Below are positions 16,555 through 26,837 of a stretch of 48,958 nucleotides of DNA, in pieces. How positions within the stretch are numbered: the first letter of the stretch is position 1; each line of letters starts with the position of its first letter. The notes below the pieces were generated by a model. The model was given only the letters and a program-made list of their open reading frames with translations, ran no database searches and was not told where the DNA came from. Source of the stretch: a gamma proteobacterium endosymbiont of Lamellibrachia anaximandri (GTDB lineage Bacteria; Pseudomonadota; Gammaproteobacteria; Chromatiales; Chromatiaceae); assembly GCA_016756855.1 (NCBI GenBank), contig JAESPD010000026.1:1-48958 (forward strand). The letters run 5' to 3'. The position numbers and the translations under genes are program-made.

Positions 16555-17640
16555 TTACAAAACAGCCCTTGGATAGGAGCCCAGCACTTTGAACAGGCTC
16601 GCCTTCTTTTCCAGCTCGGCCAGCGCCTCTGCTATCGATTGATCATTACGATGGCCATTGATGTCGACAAAGAAGACGTAGTCCCATCTGCCACGTCTCG
16701 ACGGCCGTGATTCGATGCGCGTCATGCTGATGCCATGTTCGGCAAAAGGGGAGAGGATCGTGTGCAAGCCACCGGCCACGTTACGAATGGAAAAAAGCAG
16801 ACTGGTTTTATCTTCACCGCTCGCTGCCGCATCCTTGTTGCCAATGACCAGGAAACGTGTGGTATTACCCGGCTCGTCCTCAATATTGCTCGCCAGCACC
16901 GGCAGTGCATAGATTTCCGCAGCGGTCTCACCGGCGACAGCCGCACAACCCGATGCACCCGAAGCCATCTTGGCCGCTTCTGCATTACTCCCCACGGCAA
17001 CGCGTTCAGCGCGTGGCAGATGATGATCAAGCCAGCTGCGGCATTGGGCCAGGGATTGCTGATGCGAATAGACCGTCTTGATCGCATCCAAACCGGCCTC
17101 ATGGCTCAACAGATTGTGATTGATACGCAGGGAGACCTCCCCACAAATCATCAATGGAGAAGAGAGAAAGGTATCCAGTGTATGGCTGATCACCCCCTCT
17201 GTGGAATTTTCCACCGGCACCACGCCATATTGGCAGATACCGGATTCCACCTCTCGAAACACGTCGGGGATGGAACCCAGGGATGTCGTTTTGACCGAAT
17301 GGCCAAAGTGTTTGAGGGCTGCTGCCTGGGTAAAGGTACCTTCCGGGCCAAGAAATGCAATCTTGAGAGGTTGCTCCAGTGCCAGGCAGGCGGACATGAT
17401 CTCGCGAAACAGGCGCGCCATCTCTTCACCATCCAGCGGGCCGGTATTGCGGGCCTTGACCCGACGCAGCACCTCCGCCTCGCGTTCCGGGCGGTAGAAT
17501 TGCGCATCGGGATCTGCTGCCAGCTTGATATCGGCAACTTCCTGGGCCGCTGCCGCACGGGCATTTATCAGTTGCTGAATCTGCTGATCCAGGGAGTCGA
17601 TACGCTCGCGGATTGCCTCCAGCTTATCGTTGTCACTCAT
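16555..17640 (-). CDS. pheA: Bifunctional chorismate mutase/prephenate dehydratase
   Basis: A 361-residue P-protein with three parts. An N-terminal AroQ chorismate mutase domain (about residues 5-90, IRERIDSLDQQIQQLI) comes first, then a prephenate dehydratase domain with FLGPEGTFTQAA, and TTRFLVIG near the end. A C-terminal ACT domain (GGLHTILSPFAEHGISMTRI, then ESRPSRRGRWDYVFFVD) probably gives feedback inhibition by phenylalanine. It commits chorismate to phenylalanine. It lies between serA and hisC. Confidence 0.97.
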   Translation of the reverse strand: MSDNDKLEAIRERIDSLDQQIQQLINARAAAAQEVADIKLAADPDAQFYRPEREAEVLRRVKARNTGPLDGEEMARLFREIMSACLALEQPLKIAFLGPEGTFTQAAALKHFGHSVKTTSLGSIPDVFREVESGICQYGVVPVENSTEGVISHTLDTFLSSPLMICGEVSLRINHNLLSHEAGLDAIKTVYSHQQSLAQCRSWLDHHLPRAERVAVGSNAEAAKMASGASGCAAVAGETAAEIYALPVLASNIEDEPGNTTRFLVIGNKDAAASGEDKTSLLFSIRNVAGGLHTILSPFAEHGISMTRIESRPSRRGRWDYVFFVDINGHRNDQSIAEALAELEKKASLFKVLGSYPRAVL

Positions 17641-17671
17641 GTGCGCAGTCCGGCCTCAGTCACTCCCCGCC

Positions 17672-18853
17672 TTACTTTTTGCAGCCCAGGCAGCGCACGG
17701 AGAGTACTCCGTCAATAGCAGCCAGCTCATCCAGTATGACTTGTTGGGGCTCACTATCCACATCCAGAAGCGTAAAGGCGATGTCACCGCGAGACTTGTT
17801 GAGCATATCGATGATATTCAGCCCGGCATTGCCCAGATCACTGGAGATCTGACCCACCATATTTGGCACATTGCTGTTGACCACCGCAATCCGGTATCCA
17901 CCATCACCGTTGCGCGGCAGGTTGATCTCGGGAAAATTTACCGAATTGGTGACATTTCCATTCTCAAGATAGTCACTGACTTCGTCGGCCACCATGATGG
18001 CACAGTTGTCCTCTGCCTCTTTGGTGGATGCACCCAGGTGCGGCAGCGTAATCACCCGGGGATGGCCCTTTAACAGATTGCTGGGAAAATCGCAGACATA
18101 AGCGTAGAGCTGTCCGCTATCCAGCGCCGCTACGGCAGCCTCGTCATCGATGATGCCGTTGCGGGCGAAGTTAAGCAGTACCGATCCCCGCTTCATCAGC
18201 TTGAGACGATCCTCATTGATCATGTTGGCAGTGGCGTCATTCAGCGGCACATGGAAAGTGACAAAATCCGTTTTGGACAACAGGTCGTCCACGCTCAGCG
18301 CCTGTTCCACATCGGCCGCCAGTTTCCAGGCGCTCTGCACGGTGATCGTCGGATCGTAGCCAATGACGTTCATGCCCAGCGCACGGCAAGCGTTGGCCAC
18401 CTTCACGCCGATGGCACCCAGACCGATGACGCCCATGGTGCGTCCAGGCAGCTCAAAGCCGACAAAATTCTTTTTGCCCGCCTCCACATCCTTTGTGATG
18501 GCGGCATCTTCGCCACCAAGACCGGTGGCGAACTGCCAGGCCTGGCCAAGATTACGTGCGGCGATAAGCGTACCGGCAATCACCAATTCCTTCACCGCAT
18601 TGGCATTGGCCCCCGGCGCATTGAAGACGGCGATGCCCTTCCCCGTCATCTTATCGACCGGGATGTTATTCACGCCGGCGCCGGCGCGGCCGATTGCTTT
18701 CACTGTCTCCGGAATCTCCATGTCGTGCATCTTGTAGGAGCGAAGCAGGATTCCATCGGGGTGAGTGACCTCGGAGGCCACTTCATATTTTTCGCGCGGA
18801 AGACGATCCAGTCCGGCACCAGAAATATTGTTTAATGTCAGTATCTTATACAT
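17672..18853 (-). CDS. serA: D-3-phosphoglycerate dehydrogenase
   Basis: A 393-residue enzyme for the first step of serine synthesis. Its NAD-binding motif is GVIGLGAIGVKVANA, the active-site region is NFARNGIIDDEA, and the catalytic histidine is in LPHLGASTKEAEDN. A C-terminal ACT domain (YRIAVVNSNVPNMVGQISSD) probably senses serine. It is the short form without the ASB insertion. Its position between serC and pheA puts the first and third serine-pathway genes side by side; enterobacteria lack it here. Confidence 0.95.
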   Translation of the reverse strand: MYKILTLNNISGAGLDRLPREKYEVASEVTHPDGILLRSYKMHDMEIPETVKAIGRAGAGVNNIPVDKMTGKGIAVFNAPGANANAVKELVIAGTLIAARNLGQAWQFATGLGGEDAAITKDVEAGKKNFVGFELPGRTMGVIGLGAIGVKVANACRALGMNVIGYDPTITVQSAWKLAADVEQALSVDDLLSKTDFVTFHVPLNDATANMINEDRLKLMKRGSVLLNFARNGIIDDEAAVAALDSGQLYAYVCDFPSNLLKGHPRVITLPHLGASTKEAEDNCAIMVADEVSDYLENGNVTNSVNFPEINLPRNGDGGYRIAVVNSNVPNMVGQISSDLGNAGLNIIDMLNKSRGDIAFTLLDVDSEPQQVILDELAAIDGVLSVRCLGCKK

Positions 18854-18941
18854 GTTACTTCAACCTTGATGCTATCAACGCGGAGGCCGCTGAGACGTGG
18901 AAAACGCAAAGAATATTATTCCATAAAATTCAGCTTAAATT

Positions 18942-19007
18942 GTAGGAGCGGCGCCTCGCCGCGATTACTCCGTAGATGGGTAAATCGCGGCGAGGCGCCG
19001 CTCCTAC
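18942..19007. repeat. Palindromic repeat, family 2, copy B
   Basis: GTAGGAGCGGCGCCTCGCCG at the left is mirrored by CGGCGAGGCGCCGCTCCTAC at the right, with a loop of about 25 bases. It ends ten bases from the serC stop codon. Confidence 0.9.
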
Positions 19008-19017
19008 TTTGCGATAT

Positions 19018-20097
19018 TTATCCGTTAACTCGTTCAAACTCAGCCATATAATCGATCAGGGCCTTTACGCCCTCTTCCGGCATGGCGTTGTAGATACTGG
19101 CACGCATACCGCCTACGGAACGATGCCCTTTGAGGGTTTTGAGATCCACAGCGGCTGCTCCTTCCAGGAACTTTCCGTCCAGTTCAGCGTTTGCCAGAGT
19201 GAACGGTACATTCATCCAGGAGCGGCTCGCGATCTCCACCGGATTGGCATAGAAGTCGGAACCATCGATAGCGGCATATAAGGCAGCGGCCTTGCGTGCG
19301 TTGATCTCTGCCATCGCCGCCAGTCCACCCTTGCCTTTGAGCCACTTGAAGACCAATCCGGCCAGATACCAGCCATAGGTCGGCGGGGTGTTGTACATGG
19401 AACCCGTTTTGGCGTGAGTCCCATACTGGAACATCACCGGCGTACCATCAACAGGCTCCCCGATCAGATCCTCGCGGACAATGGCCAGAGTCAGACCGGC
19501 AGGCCCGATGTTTTTCTGCGCGCCGGCATAGATAATGCCGTATTTCGACACGTCCAGCGGACGGGAAATAATGGTGGAGGAGAAATCACCCACCAGCGGC
19601 ACATCACCTGTGTCCGGGATATAGGGAAACTCCACGCCCTCGATGGTCTCGTTGGGCGTGTAGTGGACATATGCAGCATCACTGCGGAGATTCAGCTCGG
19701 ACTGCGCCGGGGCACGGGTGAAACCACCGGTGAGATCCGCAGCCAAATTGACGTCACAGTAGCGTTTCGCCTCGGCGATCGCCTTCTTCGACCAGGAACC
19801 GGTGTTGATGTAATCGACCTTGCTGTTATCCCGGGTCAGATTCATCGGCACCATGCCGAACTGGCTGGAGGCGCCACCCTGCAGAAAGAGCACCTTGTAG
19901 TTGTCAGGCACCGCCAGCAACTCCCGCAGATCGGCCTCTGCCGTTTCCGCGATGGACATGAATTCCTTGCCCCGATGACTCATCTCCATGACCGACATAC
20001 CTGCACCATGCCAGTCGAGAAGTTCCTCCTGCGCCTGCTGAAGAACGGTTTCCGGCAGCGCCGCAGGACCGGCGCTAAAGTTAAAGACACGTGACAT
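19018..20097 (-). CDS. serC: Phosphoserine aminotransferase
   Basis: A 359-residue class V PLP enzyme that makes phosphoserine from phosphohydroxypyruvate and also serves vitamin B6 synthesis. It starts with [16 protein letters not shown], and the PLP-lysine lies in [30 protein letters not shown] and the C-terminal [15 protein letters not shown] are typical. It lies between gyrA and serA, as in other gammaproteobacteria. Confidence 0.98.
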   Translation of the reverse strand: MSRVFNFSAGPAALPETVLQQAQEELLDWHGAGMSVMEMSHRGKEFMSIAETAEADLRELLAVPDNYKVLFLQGGASSQFGMVPMNLTRDNSKVDYINTGSWSKKAIAEAKRYCDVNLAADLTGGFTRAPAQSELNLRSDAAYVHYTPNETIEGVEFPYIPDTGDVPLVGDFSSTIISRPLDVSKYGIIYAGAQKNIGPAGLTLAIVREDLIGEPVDGTPVMFQYGTHAKTGSMYNTPPTYGWYLAGLVFKWLKGKGGLAAMAEINARKAAALYAAIDGSDFYANPVEIASRSWMNVPFTLANAELDGKFLEGAAAVDLKTLKGHRSVGGMRASIYNAMPEEGVKALIDYMAEFERVNG

Positions 20098-20174
20098 CTT
20101 TGCCTCTCAATCTAATGATATTTAAGTTAATAATATTGACATCACGCCTATCAAAGCAGGCATGATCTGAATCC

Positions 20175-22754
20175 CTATTCGTTCTCGTCCTCAGCGGACG
20201 CCTCTGCATCCTCCGCGTCCTCTGCCTCGTCGAGACTTTCGACGCGCTCGATGCCGATCAGTTTTTCTTTCTTGCTCAGGCGGATCATTATGACACCCTG
20301 GGTGTTACGGCTCATCCGGGAGACATCGACGACACGGTTACGCACCAGCGTCCCACCGTCGGTGATCATCATCACCTCATCATCATCATCAACCTGCACT
20401 GCGCCAACCACAGGGCCATTGCGCTCCGAAGTCTGAATGGAGATAACACCCATGCCGCCGCGACCATGCACCGGGTACTTCTCTACCGCTGTGCGCTTGC
20501 CGAAGCCGTTTTCAGTCACGGTCATGACGTCGCCATTTTCCGCGACAATCAGGGAGACCACCTCGTGCCCCCCTTCAAGCTTGATGCCGCGCACACCGCA
20601 AGCGGTACGCCCCATGGCTCGTACATTGGATTCCTTGAAGCGCACCGCTTTGCCGGAACTGCTGAAGAGCATCACATCCTGGTTACCGTCGGTGATATCG
20701 ACACCGATCAGTTTGTCCCCATCGCGCAGATCCACGGCAATAATGCCATTGGCCCGAGGCCGGGAGAAGGCCTCCAGCGGCGTCTTTTTCACCGTACCGG
20801 AACTGGTCGCCATGAAAACATAACGGTCATCGGTATATTCACGCACCGGCAGGATGGCGTTGATGCGCTCACCCCCTTCCAGCGGCAGCAGGTTAACCAT
20901 CGGTTTACCGCGCGCGTTGCGGCCCGCCTGGGGCAATTCATAGACCTTCAGCCAATAGATCTTGCCTCGATTGGAGAAGCAGAGAATCGTGTCATGGGTG
21001 CTGGCAACGAACAGTTTGTCGATGAAATCCTCGTCCTTGGTCGCAGTCGCCATCTTACCCTTACCACCCCTGCGCTGGGCCTGATAGGTAGTGATGGGCT
21101 GAGCCTTGGCATAACCGCCGTGGGAGAGTGTCACCACCACATCCTCTTCGGTGATCAGGTCTTCCAGAGTCAGATCCAGCCGGTTCAGCAGAATCTCGGT
21201 ACGCCGTTCATCACCATACTGCTCGCGAATGGCCAGAAGTTCTTCACGGATCACCTGCATCAGGCGGTTCGGATTACCGAGGATATCGAGCAGATCGGCA
21301 ATCTTCTCCAGCAGCTCCTCGTACTCCTTGATGATCTTATCCTGCTCCAGGCCGGTCAGACGATGCAATCGCAGGTCGAGGATCGCCTGGGCCTGTACCT
21401 CGGTAAGGCGATAACCCTCATCGGTCAGACCAAATTCCGACGTCAATCCTTCCGGCCTGGTGCTCCCGGCACCGGTCCGTTCGAGCATCGACTCCAGCGC
21501 CCCGGATTTCCAGTGTCGCGCCAACAACGCTTTTTTGGCCTCGGCAGGACTGGATGCCTTTTTGATCAGTTCGATGACTTCGTCGATGTTGGCGAGTGCA
21601 ACTGCCAGACCTTCGAGCACATGCGCGCGGTCGCGCGCCTTACGCAACTGAAACAGGGTTCTGCGGGTCACCACCTCACGGCGATGACGAATAAAGAATT
21701 CGAGCAGTTGCTTGAGATTCAGCAGGCGGGGCCGACCATCCACCAGCGCAACCATGTTGATGCCGAATACACTCTGCATTGCGGTGTGCTGGAAGAGATT
21801 ATTCAGCACCACCTCCGCCACCTCGCCACGGCGCAGGGTGATGACCACGCGCATGCCATCCTTGTCGGACTCGTCGCGCAGCTCTGTAATGCCTTCGATC
21901 TTCTTCTCTTTCACCAGTTCAGCGATGCGCTCCAGCATGCGCGCCTTGTTCACCTGGTAGGGTAATTCATGGACGATGATCGATTGCCGGTTGTTGGACG
22001 GATCGGTCTCGATCTCGGTGCGGGCCCGCATATAGATACGGCCGCGACCGGTATGATAGGCCTCGTGAATGCCCAGGGCGCCGTTGATAATGCCCGCCGT
22101 CGGGAAATCAGGACCGGGCACATGCTGCATCAGTTCATCGATGGTGATCTGGTCATTGTCGATCAACGCCACACAAGCGTTGATCACCTCGGTCAGATTA
22201 TGCGGCGGCACATTGGTGGCCATGCCCACGGCGATACCGGCGGAGCCATTGACCAGCAGATTGGGAACCCTGGCCGGCAGGACACTGGGCTCATGTTCCG
22301 TCTCGTCATAGTTGGGAACGAAATCGACCGTATCCTTGTCCAGATCGTCCAACATAGTGTGGGCGATCTTCGACATGCGGACTTCGGTGTATCGCATGGC
22401 CGCAGGTGAATCCCCGTCCACCGAGCCGAAGTTACCCTGACCATCCACCAGCAGGTAGCGCATGGAGAAGGGCTGAGCCATTCGCACCATGGTGTCATAG
22501 ACCGCAGTATCCCCATGGGGATGGTATTTACCGATGACGTCGCCGACGATACGCGCCGATTTCTTATAGGGCTTGTTCCAGTCGTTGCCGAGTTCGTTCA
22601 TCGCGAAGAGAACGCGGCGGTGGACCGGCTTGAGGCCGTCGCGGACATCCGGCAGTGCGCGTCCCACGATTACGCTCATGGCGTAATCGAGATAGGACTG
22701 ACGCATCTCGTCTTCCAGGTTGACCGGCAGGATTTCTTTGGCGAATTCGCTCAT
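20175..22754 (-). CDS. gyrA: DNA gyrase subunit A
   Basis: An 859-residue type II topoisomerase subunit. The catalytic tyrosine is Tyr122 in [10 protein letters not shown]. The quinolone-determining region reads [13 protein letters not shown], with Thr at position 83 (Ser in E. coli) and Asp87 kept. GyrA-specific C-terminal beta-pinwheel blades follow, with QRRGGKGK as the GyrA box. The acidic tail ([15 protein letters not shown]) is common in GyrA. It begins the gyrA-serC-serA-pheA gene run. Confidence 0.98.
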   Translation of the reverse strand: MSEFAKEILPVNLEDEMRQSYLDYAMSVIVGRALPDVRDGLKPVHRRVLFAMNELGNDWNKPYKKSARIVGDVIGKYHPHGDTAVYDTMVRMAQPFSMRYLLVDGQGNFGSVDGDSPAAMRYTEVRMSKIAHTMLDDLDKDTVDFVPNYDETEHEPSVLPARVPNLLVNGSAGIAVGMATNVPPHNLTEVINACVALIDNDQITIDELMQHVPGPDFPTAGIINGALGIHEAYHTGRGRIYMRARTEIETDPSNNRQSIIVHELPYQVNKARMLERIAELVKEKKIEGITELRDESDKDGMRVVITLRRGEVAEVVLNNLFQHTAMQSVFGINMVALVDGRPRLLNLKQLLEFFIRHRREVVTRRTLFQLRKARDRAHVLEGLAVALANIDEVIELIKKASSPAEAKKALLARHWKSGALESMLERTGAGSTRPEGLTSEFGLTDEGYRLTEVQAQAILDLRLHRLTGLEQDKIIKEYEELLEKIADLLDILGNPNRLMQVIREELLAIREQYGDERRTEILLNRLDLTLEDLITEEDVVVTLSHGGYAKAQPITTYQAQRRGGKGKMATATKDEDFIDKLFVASTHDTILCFSNRGKIYWLKVYELPQAGRNARGKPMVNLLPLEGGERINAILPVREYTDDRYVFMATSSGTVKKTPLEAFSRPRANGIIAVDLRDGDKLIGVDITDGNQDVMLFSSSGKAVRFKESNVRAMGRTACGVRGIKLEGGHEVVSLIVAENGDVMTVTENGFGKRTAVEKYPVHGRGGMGVISIQTSERNGPVVGAVQVDDDDEVMMITDGGTLVRNRVVDVSRMSRNTQGVIMIRLSKKEKLIGIERVESLDEAEDAEDAEASAEDENE

Positions 22755-22881
22755 GGACGTCTGCTATCTTTCGCGGGTACGAATTTAGGCGTTTGTCCCA
22801 AGGCAATCAATACCTGGACAGACGTCTAAGGGGCGTTATAAAAAGCGAATTGTACCATAGCCACTGCCCCTGCTGCTGTAT

Positions 22882-22907
22882 AAAAAACGTCTGAAATCGA
22901 TTTTCAG
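22882..22907 (-). terminator. Intrinsic terminator after mtnA
   Basis: On the minus strand CTGAAA, a five-base loop and TTTCAG are followed by ACGTTTTTT, 12 bases past the mtnA stop. It isolates mtnA from gyrA. Confidence 0.65.
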
Positions 22908-22918
22908 GCCGTCTCAGC

Positions 22919-23983
22919 CTACTTTTCCATCAATTCACGCATCTTTTTTGCGTTCGGCGAGTGGACAATGCCCTTCTCGGTGACAATAGCGTCGACCAGC
23001 CCGGCCGGTGTCACATCAAAAACCGGGTTCCAGACCCCTGCCCCTTCGGCACCGATGCGTTTATCCCCGCAGGAGAGAAGCTCATCGCCATCCCTGACTT
23101 CGATGGGGATATCCCCCCCGGAAGCTGCCTGCATATCGATGGTAGAGGTCGGTGCCGCCACCATGACCTTCACCCCATGAAACTTCGCTGCAACGGCCAG
23201 GCCATAGGTGCCGATCTTGTTTGCCACATCCCCGTTTGCGGCAATGCGGTCGGAACCGACGATAATCCAGCCTATACCCCCTTGGGACATACGGCTCGCC
23301 GCCGCGCCGTCAGCCAGCAGGGTCACGGGTATACCGTCCTGCAGCAGTTCCCAGGCAGTGAGACGGGACCCCTGCAGCCAGGGCCGCGTCTCGTCCGCGA
23401 ACACCTGATCGATCAATCCGGCAGCATGGGCGCTGCGGATCACCCCAAGTGCGGTGCCGTATCCACCGGTGGCAAGCGCCCCGGCATTACAGTGGGTAAT
23501 AACCCCGGTGGGTCCGTCAATCAGCGAGGCGCCCAACGCACCCATGCGCTGATTTGCCGTCACATCCTCTTCATGGATGGCCACGGCTTTCGCCAGCAGA
23601 GCGGCTTCCGGGCTCTCTGCCTCAGGCAGACCGTCTATCAACGACTGCATCCGGTCGAGCGCCCAGAAGAGATTCACCGCGGTAGGCCGTGACTGGCGCA
23701 GTTTCTCCAGTCCCAAGCCAATCCGTTGTTTCCACTCCGATGCCGCAGACGCAAATGCATCCCTGCCCGCCAGCACCACGCCATATGCTGCTGTGACGCC
23801 GATTGCCGGCGCACCACGAACCACCATATTCCGAATGGCATCTGCCGTTGCAGCAGCACTGTTCAGCTCCAGATAGTCGGCTGCTGCAGGCAGATAACGT
23901 TGGTCCAATAACCAGAGCCGGTTTTCACGCCAAACGATCGCAGTATCGGGTGTGGGCTCAATCTTTCTATCTGGTGCTTCCAT
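22919..23983 (-). CDS. mtnA: Methylthioribose-1-phosphate isomerase
   Basis: A 354-residue isomerase of the eIF2B-like family that converts methylthioribose 1-phosphate to methylthioribulose 1-phosphate in methionine salvage. Motifs include [16 protein letters not shown] near the N-terminus, the catalytic Cys in [19 protein letters not shown] and the catalytic Asp in [20 protein letters not shown]. It lies upstream of gyrA and is divergent from mtaD, whose product acts earlier in the same salvage route. This neighbourhood is shared with pseudomonads. Confidence 0.96.
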   Translation of the reverse strand: MEAPDRKIEPTPDTAIVWRENRLWLLDQRYLPAAADYLELNSAAATADAIRNMVVRGAPAIGVTAAYGVVLAGRDAFASAASEWKQRIGLGLEKLRQSRPTAVNLFWALDRMQSLIDGLPEAESPEAALLAKAVAIHEEDVTANQRMGALGASLIDGPTGVITHCNAGALATGGYGTALGVIRSAHAAGLIDQVFADETRPWLQGSRLTAWELLQDGIPVTLLADGAAASRMSQGGIGWIIVGSDRIAANGDVANKIGTYGLAVAAKFHGVKVMVAAPTSTIDMQAASGGDIPIEVRDGDELLSCGDKRIGAEGAGVWNPVFDVTPAGLVDAIVTEKGIVHSPNAKKMRELMEK

Positions 23984-24050
23984 CTTTTGGGTTCCCGTGG
24001 CAAATTTGGCGCTATTTAGGCAAATTCAATAAAAAAGGCAAGATTACCCT

Positions 24051-25370
24051 ATGCCCTCTACTGTCGATACCCTGATCCACGCCAAGTGGATCATCCCTGT
24101 CGTGCCGGAAAACCTGGTACTGGAAAATCATTCACTCGCCATTGAGGGGGGGCGCATTCTCGACATTCTGCCAACCTTGGAGGCGCTGGAAAAATATTTG
24201 GCCGCCAATGTGCTTGAATTGACCGGGCACGCGCTTATCCCCGGTCTGATCAACGCCCATACTCATGCTTCCATGTCACTCCTGCGGGGTCTGGCCGACG
24301 ATCTCCCCCTAATGACCTGGCTCAACGAACATATCTGGCCTGCCGAAGGGCACTGGGTGAGCGAAGAGTTTGTCCACGACGGCACCCAGCTCGCAATAGC
24401 GGAGATGCTGCGCGGCGGCACCACCTGCTTCAATGACATGTACTTTTTCCCGGACGTCGCAGGGCGCGCTGCCGATGCGGCGGGAATACGGGCCGTTGTG
24501 GGGCTCATCGCCATCGATTTTCCTTCGGCCTGGGCCACGGATGCCGATGACTACCTACATAAAGGGCTGGAGGTACATGACCAATTTCGTGGCAATAACC
24601 TGATCCATACCGCATTCGCCCCTCATGCCCCCTACTCCGTCTCCAACCAACCCCTGGAGCGCATCCAGGTACTGTCTGACGAACTGGAGATCCCGGTACA
24701 TATCCATCTTCACGAAACGAACGATGAGATTGTGCAGGGGCTGCAGAATCACGGAAACCGCCCGATACAGCGTCTGCAGGAGCTGGGACTGCTCACCCCG
24801 TCGTTGATGGCCGTACACATGACCCATCTGGAAGCGGGTGAGATCGAGACCTTTGCTGACGGGGGCGGCCATGTGGTCCACTGCCCTGAATCAAACCTTA
24901 AACTCGCCAGCGGCTTCTGCCCGGTAAACCAACTGATGAAAGCCGGAGTGAATGTCGCCTTGGGCACCGATGGCGCCGCCAGCAACAACGACCTCGACAT
25001 GTTCAGCGAGATGCATACCGCCGCACTGCTGGCAAAGGGCGTGGCGGAGGATGCCAGCGCCGTACCCGCCGCAAGCGCACTCTCCATGGCGACCATCAAT
25101 GGCGCCCGGGCACTGGGCCTGGGTGACGTGACTGGTTCACTGGAGACCGGCAAGTCTGCGGATCTGGTGGCAGTGGATCTGCAACGACTCAACACCCAGC
25201 CGGTGTACCATCCCATCTCCCAGCTGGTTTATGCGGCAGGCCGCGAACAGGTCAATCACGTCTGGGTTGCCGGCCGTGAGCTGCTGCGTGATGGAGCGCT
25301 TACGACCATCGACGAGGCCAGCGTCATTTCTCGCGCCAACCACTGGCAGCAGAAAATCGCCGAAGCTTGA
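24051..25370 (+). CDS. mtaD: 5-methylthioadenosine/S-adenosylhomocysteine deaminase
   Basis: A 439-residue amidohydrolase of the TRZ/ATZ group. Metal ligands are seen in NAHTHASMSLLRG, VHIHLHET and HMTHLEA, and the catalytic Asp in LGTDGAASNNDLDMF. It deaminates methylthioadenosine, and often adenosylhomocysteine, to inosine forms. Its divergent pairing with mtnA (67-base spacer) suggests the alternative salvage route through methylthioinosine described for Pseudomonas aeruginosa. In pseudomonads ubiG follows it; here wecB does. Confidence 0.9.
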   Translation: MPSTVDTLIHAKWIIPVVPENLVLENHSLAIEGGRILDILPTLEALEKYLAANVLELTGHALIPGLINAHTHASMSLLRGLADDLPLMTWLNEHIWPAEGHWVSEEFVHDGTQLAIAEMLRGGTTCFNDMYFFPDVAGRAADAAGIRAVVGLIAIDFPSAWATDADDYLHKGLEVHDQFRGNNLIHTAFAPHAPYSVSNQPLERIQVLSDELEIPVHIHLHETNDEIVQGLQNHGNRPIQRLQELGLLTPSLMAVHMTHLEAGEIETFADGGGHVVHCPESNLKLASGFCPVNQLMKAGVNVALGTDGAASNNDLDMFSEMHTAALLAKGVAEDASAVPAASALSMATINGARALGLGDVTGSLETGKSADLVAVDLQRLNTQPVYHPISQLVYAAGREQVNHVWVAGRELLRDGALTTIDEASVISRANHWQQKIAEA

Positions 25371-25606
25371 TCTATGTCGATGATTCCCTTATTTTCTGGC
25401 GACTGTCGGCATTGATCATATTCAAGTTCTGGCGCCGAAGACCGATACTGAGTGGTATTCCATAGTTCATCTTTGCAAAAAATAACATTGCCACCCGACC
25501 CCAGACATCAAAATAAACCATCTTTCTTATTGCTGCCGGACAGCCATACCCGTAGTCAGCGAAAGAAAGATCCAGGACGAAACAATAATCGGAGCGACTT
25601 TAGTCA

Positions 25607-26737
25607 ATGAAACGGAACATACACCTGATCGCAGCAGCCCGGCCCAACTTTATGAAGATCGCACCGCTCTACCACGCGCTCGCCAAAGAGTCGTGGGCCG
25701 ATCCGAAAATCGTGCATACGGGCCAGCACTATGATCTGAACATGTCCGATGCCTTTTTTCATGACCTGCAACTCCCGGAGCCACATATCCATTTGGGCGC
25801 AGGCACCGGCAGCCACGCAGAACAGACGGGCAAGGTCATGATGGCCTATGAGAAGGTCGTGTTGGAACACAAACCAGACATGGTGGTGGTGGTCGGCGAC
25901 GTCAACTCCACCATCGCCTGCACACTGGCAGCCACCAAGGTAGTCTACGATCCCGATGACACCAGCAGCCTGAATCGTCCGTTGGTCGCTCACCTCGAGG
26001 CAGGCCTGCGCTCTTTCGACCGCAGCATGCCTGAAGAGGTAAACCGGCTGGCAACAGACGTGCTGGCGGACATTCTCTGGACCCCCTCTTCAGACGGAGA
26101 CGAACACCTGCTCCATGAAGGTGTCGCCAGGGAGAAGATCATCCGGGTTGGCAACATCATGATCGATTCCCTGGAGATGATGCGGGACAAGATCGAAGCT
26201 GACCCGACTTATATCGATTTGGGGCTGAAAAAGGGGGAATACGCCGTCGTCACCCTGCACCGACCGGCCAATGTGGATAACCCAACATCCTTGAAGTCAC
26301 TCTGCGACATGCTGACCCATCTTGCAAAAGCACTGACCATCGTCTTCCCGGTTCACCCGAGAACACGCAAGAATCTGGAGAATACCGGGCTGCTGGCATC
26401 GATTTCGGGCAATCCCAACATCAAATTGCTGGAGCCGCAGAACTACATCAGCTTCATGAACCTGGTCTTCAACTGCCGTATCGCCATTACTGATTCAGGT
26501 GGCTTGCAGGAAGAGACAACCTATCTCGGCATCCCCTGTCTGACCCTTCGCCCCAATACTGAACGGCCGATCACCATCACCCAGGGCACCAACCAGCTCG
26601 GCACCCTGGAGAGCATCGAGGGACAGATCGACGCAGTACTTCGGGGTGAATCAGGTAAAGGCAGTGTGCCCGATCTCTGGGACGGCAAGACCGCCGGCCG
26701 GGTGGTCGATTCGATCAAATCGATCCTGAATGTGTAG
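25607..26737 (+). CDS. wecB: UDP-N-acetylglucosamine 2-epimerase (non-hydrolysing)
   Basis: A 376-residue enzyme that interconverts UDP-GlcNAc and UDP-ManNAc for surface polysaccharide synthesis. Motifs include AARPNFMKIAPL at the N-terminus, HLEAGLRSFDRSMPEEVNR in the middle and TDSGGLQEETTYLG near the nucleotide-binding end. It is not in a polysaccharide cluster here: a 236-base spacer separates it from mtaD, and a palindromic repeat and a convergent gene follow. GGAG lies about 12 bases before the ATG. Confidence 0.93.
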   Translation: MKRNIHLIAAARPNFMKIAPLYHALAKESWADPKIVHTGQHYDLNMSDAFFHDLQLPEPHIHLGAGTGSHAEQTGKVMMAYEKVVLEHKPDMVVVVGDVNSTIACTLAATKVVYDPDDTSSLNRPLVAHLEAGLRSFDRSMPEEVNRLATDVLADILWTPSSDGDEHLLHEGVAREKIIRVGNIMIDSLEMMRDKIEADPTYIDLGLKKGEYAVVTLHRPANVDNPTSLKSLCDMLTHLAKALTIVFPVHPRTRKNLENTGLLASISGNPNIKLLEPQNYISFMNLVFNCRIAITDSGGLQEETTYLGIPCLTLRPNTERPITITQGTNQLGTLESIEGQIDAVLRGESGKGSVPDLWDGKTAGRVVDSIKSILNV

Positions 26738-26764
26738 ATTACGTAACAAATATAGGTTGAGGAT

Positions 26765-26827
26765 GTAGGCCCGATCAAGCGTAGCGGATCGGGCGTTGCC
26801 GGTTCCGCTACGCTTGAACCGGCCTAC
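26765..26827. repeat. 63-bp palindromic repeat, family 1, copy C
   Basis: It is inverted relative to copies A and B, running from GTAGGCCCGATCAAGCGTAG to CTTGAACCGGCCTAC, with the middle spacer reduced to a few bases. It lies between the convergent wecB and fliK-like genes and could end transcription from both sides. Confidence 0.9.
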
Positions 26828-26837
26828 CCTCCAGTGC

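Noticed and set aside
20466-21965. A 499-codon plus-strand open frame opposite gyrA
   Set aside because: It lies wholly antisense to gyrA, and its His/Gln-rich translation is typical of a complement-strand shadow in GC-rich DNA.
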